From: Tubulanus polymorphus | Lineage: Eukaryota > Nemertea > Palaeonemertea > Tubulaniformes > Tubulanidae | Assembly (NCBI RefSeq): GCF_964204645.1 | Contig: NC_134030.1 | Coordinates: 3,079,855 to 3,139,854 of the forward strand | Reading direction: 5' to 3' | DNA: 60,000 nucleotides | In this document: positions 35,201-41,411 of the stretch, piece after piece | Position numbering within the stretch: the stretch's first letter is position 1 | How the letters are laid out: the number at the start of each line of letters is the position of its first letter | Notes under the pieces: generated by a model | Told to the model about the DNA's origin: nothing | Seen by the model: only the letters and a program-made list of their open reading frames with translations | Databases searched by the model: none | Made by a program: the position numbers and the translations under genes

Positions 35201-37085
35201 TTTTGGCATGCAGGGGGTTTCATATGATATAAGAAAATCCTTGCTTGTATGAATGTTTACGAATGTTTGTGCAGAAAATCTAATTTCTATAAGAGATTCC
35301 ATTGTCTCTGTAGTTGCAGCCACGGAAACCTCCAGATCTGAGGTCAGTTGCTCAAAGGGTTAACGATGATGATGATGATAACCAGCGGATAAATAACATT
35401 GTAACAATTCTGTTTTCATTGTCGCGATGTCAATTATCCGCCGGTTAACCGAACCATCATTTGTACAACTGGCCGCACGATTGTCCGTCTGACGTTGGCG
35501 TAGAAGGCCGTATCCACACCATCTTGGTATCAACTGCCAAAAGCTGGAAATCAGGGGTCAGTTGCTCAAAGGTTGGTTAAAAAGATAACCAGTGGATAAA
35601 TACAAAAATACATAAAAATACATCCTATTTATGTATTTCTGATAAATACTATTGTAACAATGAACTCTTGATTGTGACTATGTCAACTATCCACTGGTAA
35701 ACAAGAAACAACTTTTGAGCAACTGACCCTTGGATTTTTTTGTCACTGGTTATCATATCGGTGCGGTGGGCTTTGTTTCGGTGCTGTCTAAAGCAAACAT
35801 CAAATAGTGTTTGTCTGTATGTTAGCTGTGTACTCAGTCATGTTGTCCTGAGCTGTCAATCCATCACCCTCATATATAATTACAGCTGGTGTAACTCCAC
35901 CCCCTGCCACCACACCCAAGCCACGCACAGAGAAGCAGCAAAATTCCTCTGGTAAGTCTCTCAGTCAGTCACTCAGTCACTCAGTCACTCAGTCGCACAT
36001 ATCCCAACTTAAATGGGTATATCCATTATATTTCACTAAAGATTTTATGTATATATATATATATATAAATATTTAGCTCTAAAAAAATTATGAAGACGAT
36101 TCAGCTAAAATTGAATTTTTGCAAAAATAAAATGAAATGTTTTCTGCCAAAGTAGCAGAAAACGCTTATGATCTCTTGCAAAATGATTTTGGCTCAAATA
36201 ATGTCATTCCATTCAGTTTGCTGTTATATGTTATATTTTTGTGTTTAAAATCTTCCTGAATCCGATCAAACCACCGTTTGTTTTTCCTGAGCAACGTTTT
36301 GTGTTTTTTTTGATAATGAATAACCTAACACCTCTGTTCTGTATTGTTGAGTCTATTGTAAAAACGACTGTACTACTCTTGTAAAAGGATTATCCTTCGG
36401 TTAAGATTTAAGCGCGAGTTTACCAGGGAAGGACAACACTTTCTCTAACTGTATGATATTTAATGCGTTTGCTTGTCTGCAAGGTTTGGGCTGTGCAGTG
36501 CCCTTTAGTCTTGCATGTTCCAAAGCATTCATGCATGGTTCATTTTGAAACCATTTTTCCACCTTGCATCCGTTTTATCGGCCTGGAAGTTTTAACGCGA
36601 TTAATGTTCACGGATTTCTCGCACCTTTTACGTGTTTTAGTTTTCTAGTTATTTGTTTGGAACTTGTGAACCATGTTGGCGTAGCTTGCTTTTTACCTCA
36701 CAATATGACAGATAGTTAGTTATACAGTCGACTCTGATTGCCTTGGATTATTGCGTGACCCGAACAGGATATTAAGAATGTTCTTACACTAATTCATGTT
36801 ACGATGACCCATCTCGCTCCAACTGCCTCGGAATATGCTTGTTTACTGTACCATAAGATCTGATGCGAGCAGAGTTTATTGTACATGTGAATCAGACATT
36901 TTGACGACTAGACTTTGGAAAATTGAAAAGATCGATTTGATTTAGAAATGAAAACAGTCATAACCATCTTCTCATGATTTTGTCCTGTTTTAGGCGATAC
37001 ATCTCGAGCAGCGGGCAGCAATATCGCGAGCACTTTCATCATCGCATCGGTAGCAACTATCATTACTTTACTGATCAGAGCGTAG
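9198..37085 (+). CDS. GPI-anchored cell-adhesion protein, three Ig and one FN3 domain (Klingon/Wrapper-like)
   Basis: Ten exons join in phase into 463 codons plus stop: 9198-9261, 18478-18567, 18651-18866, 24863-24984, 30834-30969, 31619-31903, 32761-32882, 33438-33636, 35886-35951 and 36994-37085. Residues 1-21 are a signal peptide. Ig1 has Cys45, Trp59, Cys107 with DEGTYSC; Ig2 has Cys149, Trp161, Cys190 with DGGEYEC; Ig3 has Cys233, Trp245, Cys288 with SLGTYVC. FN3 covers about 305-405, followed by a Pro/Thr linker (412-433) and a C-terminal hydrophobic tail after small residues near AAGSN, typical of a GPI signal. NVT, NGT and NTT glycosylation sites are visible. In Drosophila, Klingon and Wrapper share the 3 Ig + 1 FN3 + GPI layout and act in neuronal or glial adhesion; orthology is inferred from architecture only. 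Confidence 0.9.
14735..14900. mobile_element. Foldback element with AAATCCCACAATAATTTA termini
   Basis: AAATCCCACAATAATTTA near the left end is matched inverted by AAATTATTGTGGGATTT near the right end. A second inverted pair, GAGCAATGTTTC and GAAACGTTGCTC, lies inside. The interior also contains a diverged copy of the GATGR-hairpin-GAAAC motif. Confidence 0.6.
16381..16454. repeat. GA-rich microsatellite
   Basis: Repeated GAGAGAGAGAGG / GGGAGAGA units, about 74 bp, followed by a short GT run. Confidence 0.9.
17560..17595. repeat. (CT)n microsatellite
   Basis: Uninterrupted CT dinucleotides over about 35 bp in intron 1 of the Ig/FN3 gene. Confidence 0.9.
17907..18194. mobile_element. piggyBac-like MITE, copy A
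   Basis: TTAA on both sides (17903-17906 and 18195-18198). Left end CCCTTTCAGTGC and right end GCACTGAAAGGG are perfect inverted repeats. Inside are several copies of the palindrome TACACCGCANTGCGGTGTA. No coding capacity. TTAA target duplication with CCC-starting ends is the established habit of piggyBac transposons, so this is inferred to be a non-autonomous member. Confidence 0.8.
18478..18567 (+). CDS. Ig/FN3 gene exon 2: first half of Ig1
   Basis: Encodes the mature N-terminus EGLQFKTEPQKI and the B-strand Cys45 in NTVFECAF. Phase 1 on both sides, donor GTAAGA. Confidence 0.9.
18651..18866 (+). CDS. Ig/FN3 gene exon 3: rest of Ig1
   Basis: Encodes LAWRKGETIL (core Trp59) to the F-strand motif VKDEGTYSC (Cys107). 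Acceptor TTTTATCCAG, donor GTGAGT, phase 1 on both sides. Ig1 is thus split by an intron near the C strand. Confidence 0.93.
18971..19602. repeat. 39 bp minisatellite, about 17 units
   Basis: Unit begins GGATCCAGTTCCACAGTTGT and continues GTTGGTTTAATTNAACTCT. The first five units are diverged, the rest nearly identical. As 39 is a multiple of 3, both strands stay open (repeating DPVPQLCWF on plus and NQHNCGTGS on minus); these frames are by-products, not genes. It starts about 105 bp after the donor of Ig/FN3 exon 3. Confidence 0.95.
20611..20666. repeat. Imperfect CTG triplet repeat
   Basis: CTA CTA CTA CTG CTA and then mainly CTG units with TTG interruptions, about 55 bp, intronic. Confidence 0.85.
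22592..22872. mobile_element. piggyBac-like MITE, copy B
   Basis: TTAA at 22588-22591 and 22873-22876, CCCTTTCAGTGC at the left and GCACTGAAAGGG at the right, 281 bp, same orientation as copy A. Two of its internal palindromes are intact or nearly so (GTGTACTCACAAAATC lies between them). Confidence 0.8.
23222..23279. repeat. (TA)n microsatellite
   Basis: About 27 uninterrupted TA units after a TATTTA lead-in. Confidence 0.95.
23588..23630 (-). ncRNA. Hammerhead-ribozyme-like motif
   Basis: On the minus strand the order is CTGATGA (23627-23621), a perfect stem-loop GGCTAAC-AGTT-GTTAGCC (23619-23602), GAAAC (23601-23597) and a GTC triplet. This is the order and sequence of the hammerhead core (CUGAUGA, stem II, GAAA, NUH cleavage triplet). 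Stem III would be minimal and stem I pairs poorly here (about two base pairs), so this copy is probably inactive as a monomer. Minimal hammerheads are known from Penelope-like retroelements. An inverted partial copy (CTGATGATAGCTAACAG at 23633-23649) abuts it. Confidence 0.35.
24863..24984 (+). CDS. Ig/FN3 gene exon 4: first half of Ig2
   Basis: Encodes KAQIHMKPED to CDVSGRPAPNVTWTKL, a classical I-set B to C strand (Cys149, Trp161) with an NVT site. Acceptor with a T-run, donor GTACGT in phase 0. Confidence 0.92.
25010..25140 (-). mobile_element. tRNA-derived SINE-like fragment
   Basis: On the minus strand TGGCTCAGAGTGC (25135-25123) resembles an RNA polymerase III A box, and GGTTCAAATCT plus GGTTCGAATCC (about 25075-25061 and 25036-25022) are B-box sequences. 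Two B boxes suggest an internal duplication. No polymerase III terminator or tail was identified. Confidence 0.5.
25814..26016. repeat. CTGTG / CTGTGC minisatellite
   Basis: Arrays of CTGTGCTGTG interspersed with CCGGTGTTGAACTGTG. The larger unit containing GCCGGTGTTGAA recurs about three times. Long open frames on both strands are by-products of the repeat. Confidence 0.85.
30834..30969 (+). CDS. Ig/FN3 gene exon 5: second half of Ig2
   Basis: Encodes GSDLIVHGSELLIENAKK and the DGGEYEC F strand (Cys190). Trp to second Cys is only 29 residues, a compact I-set domain. Enters phase 0, leaves phase 1. Confidence 0.9.
31182..31553. mobile_element. piggyBac-like MITE, copy C (diverged, with nested insertion)
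   Basis: TTAA at 31178-31181 and 31554-31557, ends GCCTTTCAGTGC and GCACTGAACTGG, opposite orientation to copies A and B. The palindromes are mutated. It is about 90 bp longer than its relatives because a CCAGTTCCACAG-type element sits at about 31372-31481. Lies in intron 5 of the Ig/FN3 gene. Confidence 0.75.
31372..31481. mobile_element. CCAGTTCCACAGTT foldback element nested in MITE copy C
   Basis: Begins GGACCCAGTTCCACAGTT and ends AACTGTGGCACCGGATCC, an inverted pair. The interior GAGTTAAG...TTAACCCAGAGTTAA also folds back. A relative is at 55368-55470, and the same end sequence forms the unit of the 39 bp minisatellite at 18971-19602. Confidence 0.65.
31619..31903 (+). CDS. Ig/FN3 gene exon 6: complete Ig3
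   Basis: A single 285 nt exon carries the whole third Ig domain, from YQPEVEVIEQNVY through LQCKFSASP and IIWTKDEV to GTYVCEGSNEFG. Phase 1 on both sides, so the domain is a symmetric module. Confidence 0.95.
31953..32189. mobile_element. Foldback MITE with about 38 bp terminal inverted repeats
   Basis: GATACCTTGTTTCTCCGC (31975-31992) is matched perfectly inverted at 32150-32167, and the match continues outward through GGCTAAA to about 31953 and 32189. The interior has three copies of GCGGCCGGGTC spaced 60-80 bp. It sits about 50 bp after the donor of Ig/FN3 exon 6. Confidence 0.8.
32761..32882 (+). CDS. Ig/FN3 gene exon 7: first half of FN3
   Basis: Encodes TPKKVEITSPES to YTVTWKTVSHDSPIEYLLQF, the A to C strands of an FN3 domain with its core Trp. 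Acceptor TTGCAG, donor GTAAGT. Confidence 0.9.
33096..33378. mobile_element. piggyBac-like MITE, copy D
   Basis: TTAA at 33092-33095 on the left (TTAC on the right), ends CCTTTCAGTGCG and GCACTGAAAGGG, opposite orientation to A and B. Three good copies of the TACACCGCANTGCGGTGTA palindrome. It lies 55 bp before Ig/FN3 exon 8. Confidence 0.8.
33438..33636 (+). CDS. Ig/FN3 gene exon 8: second half of FN3
   Basis: Encodes NGTTPTAWHNTTIPGND with two N-glycosylation sites, then GTYQVIISARNDFGWSEPS, the F/G strands of FN3. Ends phase 1, donor GTTAGT. Confidence 0.92.
33718..33857. mobile_element. GGNC(A/C)GTTGC-type foldback element, copy 2
   Basis: GGGACCGGTTGCATAGTCAT at the left is matched inverted by ATGACTGTGCAACTGGCCCC at the right. 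The interior consists of CTTAAGACCAG words that also pair. Relative of 3327-3450. Confidence 0.75.
33888..34014. mobile_element. GGNC(A/C)GTTGC-type foldback element, copy 3
   Basis: GGGGCCAGTTGCTCAA at the left and TTGAGCTACTG at the right are inverted, with GGTTAGAGTGA pairing to TCACTCCAACC inside. Only 30 bp from copy 2. Confidence 0.6.
35342..35474. mobile_element. GGNC(A/C)GTTGC-type foldback element, copy 4
   Basis: GGTCAGTTGCTCAAAGGGTT at the left and GTACAACTGGCC at the right, with CCAGCGGATAA pairing to TTATCCGCCGG inside. A GATGATGATGAT run separates end and stem. Confidence 0.65.
35554..35730. mobile_element. GGNC(A/C)GTTGC-type foldback element, copy 5
   Basis: GGGGTCAGTTGCTCAAA at the left and TTTTGAGCAACTGACCC at the right are near-perfect inverted repeats. 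ACCAGTGGATAA inside pairs with the TATCCACTGGT near the right end. Same internal layout as copy 4. Confidence 0.75.
35886..35951 (+). CDS. Ig/FN3 gene exon 9: Pro/Thr membrane-proximal linker
   Basis: Encodes GVTPPPATTPKPRTEKQQ, a short stalk likely to be O-glycosylated. It fits the phases of both neighbours (phase 1 in and out), so it could be skipped without a frame shift. Confidence 0.75.
35952..36993. other. Intron 9 of the Ig/FN3 gene
   Basis: A CAGTCACT short repeat follows the donor (35958-35995), then a TA run (36049-36067). The rest is AT-rich with nothing recognisable, except a possible eroded element beginning TACAGTCGACTCTGATTGCC at about 36724. Confidence 0.4.
36994..37085 (+). 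CDS. Ig/FN3 gene exon 10: GPI signal and stop
   Basis: Encodes GDTSRAAGSNIAS, then TFIIASVATIITLLIRA and TAG. Small residues before a terminal hydrophobic run with almost nothing after it is the usual GPI-attachment signal; a tail-less single-pass membrane form is the alternative. Confidence 0.85.
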
Positions 37086-38442
37086 AGAGAGGGAGACGCA
37101 GGAACAACACGCGGAGAAAACCATCACCGATACAGAAAAATCATCATTATTTTTAAGATATAATAAAAAGAAAATCAAGGACAGCAATTATTATGAGAAT
37201 CGTGTACGTAATTATAGTTAATTCATTGTTAACATCTATGACAAAGAAAATGATGTAAGTAAGTCTATAGTGGAAACGATAGTGTGTGTATATGACGTGT
37301 TTGTACTGAGAGCAGCATCTTGCGTTTCCGTCCAAAGCGTAAGCGCCGAAATCATGAATCGTGAATTCTGAGGAATATGTGCTCTATAGGTAGTAGGATT
37401 ATAAAATCGATTATTATCATCGAGTCTCGGTACGAAAAAAATGTATTTAGGTTTCTTTGAGAATATTCTGCTAAAAGCAGTTGCGTATGATATGCAGGAT
37501 ACAGCTCAGTTGTTGACTCTTGATGGTTGGTATAAGTTTATTTGAAAGGAATTAAGCTTAAAAGGTGGCGTTGGTCGACTTGCGCCACAATGCACACCGT
37601 TGAAAGTGATCACAAATCAGCTCAGTTGCGACAGTGCGCGACTAGTCTGTATCTATTGAAAAAGCAATTCTAGCTCGCAGTTGCAAGGCCAACCTACTCT
37701 TGCCTTAAGTGTTGGTAGCTGAACAGGCTCATTCATATTCGAAATGAGTTCAATTTCAATTAATCTAACTCGAGATCCTGTATCACACCTGCGAAGAATC
37801 CTAAATATATTTTCATGAATTTAACATCAGGGAAATCTTAGTATCTCGACCCCTATAAGGTAACAAACTAGATCTTGTATATGTATGAAATGCTTTGAAC
37901 GAGTTGAAGCAATTTTGGACGACAATTTGCTGTACGAGGAATTAATGAAGTTTGTAGAAGATGTACACGAAAGTATTATATCGATGGACGAAAAATGATG
38001 ATTTATAGATGTGAAAATTGACGATTTGAACCGGAAGAATAAAGACTCACTGTACAATGAAAACCCTTCATAACATGACCTCTTCGTAAACATTTACAGT
38101 TAGTTTCATAAAACATTGTAATCCGTGTCAACTGTCGATGAATAAAAATCCCACAATAGAATTTTATGCGATGAAATCTATGAAAATGAGACTGAGTGTT
38201 ATGAAGGAGTTGTGAACTTTCTCTGACAAATACCAGGGTAGCTATTTAATTGTATAGTGTGTTTTTATCTCTTTCTGATTTATTATGCATAGGTTTTTGG
38301 TGCTATTTTCACTGAATGCTATGACGAACATCGGTGCCTTTTTCTGAGTAATGTATATTCATTATTGAATCTAGAGATTAGTTGGAAGCGTTTGATAGCC
38401 ATTTAATACATTGGAAGTAAATCACTCCGCATTTAAACCTCT

Positions 38443-38556
38443 GGGCTGGTTGCGCATATGACATTTTATAACCATTTCTAAGTTGTTGTGTTGGCTCGCT
38501 GATGGGCTTAGTCAGGTCTTACACATCTCTAAGCGGCCTTTACTGCGCAACTGACC
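38443..38556. mobile_element. GGNC(A/C)GTTGC-type foldback element, copy 6 (eroded)
   Basis: GGGCTGGTTGCGCA at the left and TGCGCAACTGACC at the right form the ends; the interior has lost most pairing. Confidence 0.5.
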
Positions 38557-39491
38557 TTGAGAATTAATTTGAAGCAGTTCTTATAGTTATGTAATCACGC
38601 ATCAGAGATGCTGTGTTGTGTTTAACGACTCGATTTAATTTTATCAAAGTTATGTTTTACTTGATTAAAGTATTATGAGGATAGATCAAATCCTCAAAAT
38701 TCAATCATTTCTTCAGTGTTATTAAGGTTTTGTAATAAAGCGGTATAAGTTGTTTTTAGTCGACACGATTTTGAAATCTACATGAAACATCTTCGATTAA
38801 GCGTTAGTTTTTTAAACGGCGTATCATCGAATTTTCATTAGGATATGAATGCTAAAAGCTTATGGTTTTTCACCGTAAAAAGATCGCATTCTCTTCAAAA
38901 ACAAATTGTTTCTTTTGGACTGTGTAACTGAAGGGAACGGACGACACTAAAACATATTTTCTATATATTTTCCTGAGCTGAAATGTTTGCTTCTATAGAT
39001 GTCGTGTTTGTACATGTAAAATGTATTTATCATGTTGGTGCTATCAAGCGACAAACATAATCTAACCAACCGCTTTCATACGAGAGCTTCCCTGAAAACC
39101 AATACGCCATCTATCTTCTTAACGTTGAATCAGTCAAACGAGATATCGGGCAGAAAATTACTACTAAAGATATATTTTATAGACGAGTATTGAAAATAAA
39201 ACGAAACTGATGGTCGTTGCTTGCGAGCGTGTATTTAAAATTGAAACTTAGATATTTAAGATAAGTGTCAAGCAGCGATTTGAATTGTAAAGATATTTAT
39301 GAATTGTTGGCGATCTGTTTTGGAAGCTTCTTCGATTGAAACTTTGTGGGCAATTAATTGAATAGGACATTTTTGATACCGGTACATAAATTGATGATAC
39401 TGTATTCGAAGAGTTTCTAAAACATTTCAATGAGATGACCTGATGGCTGTTTGTAGGCTGCAGTCTTACGAGTGGTTTGATTATTCGTTAA

Positions 39492-39772
39492 CCCTTTCAG
39501 TGCTGGCTAATTAATACCCTTTAGTGCTGAAGATAATTTGAAAATTCTGAAAAATTCCACCCTAGTGTGTTGAATAACGGGAATACCACTATAGTGCGTC
39601 TACACCCTGGTGCGGTGTATCGTTAGTTACTAATATTTCACTATGTTTGACAGGTGCTGCCACCTTTCAATAGAGATAAAAACTAATTAAATCAATACAC
39701 CGCAGTGCGGTGTACTAGCAAAATCCATCACTGATTTATACACCGCACTGCGGTGTAGACGCACTGAAAGGG
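39492..39772. mobile_element. piggyBac-like MITE, copy E
   Basis: TTAA at 39488-39491 and 39773-39776, ends CCCTTTCAGTGC and GCACTGAAAGGG, 281 bp, same orientation as copies A and B. It lies within the likely 3'UTR of the Ig/FN3 gene. Confidence 0.8.
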
Positions 39773-40428
39773 TTAAACTACAGTCTTCAAACGGATAAAA
39801 GCTCATCTCTTCAACATTTCACGGCGATTGATATTAATATAAATATGAATATAAATATACTTAATATGACGATAATATTGATAATGGTAATAATATACAT
39901 GTATTCTTTGTAAGTAACTAAATGAAATTATGGTAGATGTAGATTAGGGTGTTTGTAGTATTTTGTAAATCCTTCTTGAGGCTTAATTCTGCTGCCATTG
40001 CTTTGCGTTTTAGTTTCCCATTTGTAGCTTAAGTTGTGATGTTTGAATTGGGAGCCAGAGTACGGGACACATTTTAATACTTGTTAGAAAGAGTTAGAGA
40101 GCTTGTTATATGTAACACAATCTCTGATTGGTCTACATTTACGTCAACGGTAGCTCGTTTGATGTAATACGATCCCTGATTGGTTCGGAAGGTTTTTTAT
40201 GTGTAAATCACCGATTCTAGTTGGTGCATATATGTATGGGAAGTTCAGAACACTTGAACGCAATTTTCATGGTATATTCTGATGATAAAGACAACCGATG
40301 ATTTAAATTTCATGGCCGGCCTTCCTACCTTTACCTATTAGTGTAGATTTTGCTTAATTACGATTTGCCTAGCTGAACAAGATTATTATATGTGTAATTA
40401 TTTTTTTTCTGAATTTTTAATGAAAAGG

Positions 40429-40446
40429 AATAAACTCCAAAATAAA
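40429..40446 (+). terminator. Polyadenylation signals, Ig/FN3 gene
   Basis: AATAAA at 40429-40434 and again at 40441-40446, followed by GTGTGTTTGGTTGTGTTTC, a GU-rich downstream element. Confidence 0.6.
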
Positions 40447-40753
40447 GTATTGTGTGTTTGGTTGTGTTTCTTTTTTTCAAATACATGTTCTGTAGAATCC
40501 GCTAAATTCATCAGGTTTACAGGAATCCGGATTAATATTCGTTTTCTTGTGAATAAATGAACAAAATGTCCGGGTAAGACAAAAATGGGGCTCGACTGTT
40601 CTTTATAATGGAACCAGTGGACGCATGTGGGTCAATATTTTAACTATGAAACAACAGAATTTTGAGTATAGTGAATCGAGTGGATTTTTCTTATTCCATT
40701 TCACCATCAGACAAAAGGAAAGACTAACGAACGAACCACGTACAAATATCTTC

Positions 40754-40759
40754 TTTATT
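40754..40759 (-). terminator. Polyadenylation signal candidate for the minus-strand gene
   Basis: TTTATT on plus is AATAAA on minus, about 650 bp after the stop codon at 41412. It is the clearest signal on that strand, leaving about 300 bp between the two convergent genes. Confidence 0.4.
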
Positions 40760-41003
40760 TATCAAAGGGTGACGAAAACAATTCTGCAACATAAAAAGAA
40801 AATGACGACAATATTCCTGATTATATCGGTGTACAACAGGGGCTATAGTCTTAAGATTTGACTAACTTTTGCCTGGCTGGGCCTAGATGTTTGGAACTGA
40901 GTTCCTTTTGTTGAATAGATGTTCCTTCCAATGACTGAGTTATAATAACTAAATATTTATACGCTGTACCTTCATCCAGCTTTATCAAGCGTTATACATA
41001 AAT

Positions 41004-41329
41004 TACAGTGGAACCTCGTTACAACGAACTTCATGGGGACCAGAAAATGTTTGCTACATATCCGGTATAGAATTATCAAATTGTTCTATTTCGGATGAAA
41101 TTCTAGGTTCGTAAGAACCGATATATCCGAGGTCGTTATAACGAGGTTCTATTGTACAAAGGACCTCGTTACAACGAACAGACCTAATAATTGTACGTTT
41201 ATAATCACCGACAGTTCGTTATATCCAGTACGAAATGATTGAAATTTTCCAATTTGTGACCAAAATTCTAGGTTCGCGATAACCGATAAATCGTTGAATC
41301 CGAGGACGCTAAAACGAGGTTCTACTGTA
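41004..41329. mobile_element. Two adjacent TA-flanked MITEs (Tc1/mariner-pogo type ends)
   Basis: First element: TACAGTGGAACCTCGTTACA to GTTATAACGAGGTTCTATTG, ending at about 41156. The second follows at once (ACAAAGGACCTCGTTACAAC to AACGAGGTTCTACTGTA, to 41329). Both have a TTCTAGGTTCG block before the right end. CAGT-starting inverted ends at TA dinucleotides are typical of the mariner/pogo group; the assignment is inferred. They fall in the 3'UTR side of the minus-strand gene. Confidence 0.7.
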
Positions 41330-41371
41330 TCGTGGGGCAAAACTCATTCGGCAGAGGCGGGGAGGGGTGTA

Positions 41372-41386
41372 CGGGGGGGGGGGGGT
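41372..41386. repeat. Poly-G run
   Basis: An uninterrupted G run of about 14 bases just beyond the stop codon of the minus-strand gene. Confidence 0.8.
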
Positions 41387-41411
41387 TACGGAAAGACACA
41401 TAAAACTCTGA

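Larger units (their letters stand above)
33637..35885. other. Intron 8 of the Ig/FN3 gene, dense in foldback elements
   Basis: 2.2 kb intron with four foldback elements (33718-33857, 33888-34014, 35342-35474, 35554-35730). Between 34100 and 35300 I see nothing that can be named. Confidence 0.6.
37086..40465 (+). other. Probable 3' untranslated region of the Ig/FN3 gene
   Basis: No further plus-strand exon is seen after the stop at 37083-37085. The first strong polyadenylation signals followed by a GT/T-rich stretch are the AATAAA pair at 40429 and 40441. The implied 3.4 kb 3'UTR contains a coding-like remnant (37887-38000), a foldback element and MITE copy E. Earlier cleavage sites are possible. 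Confidence 0.45.
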
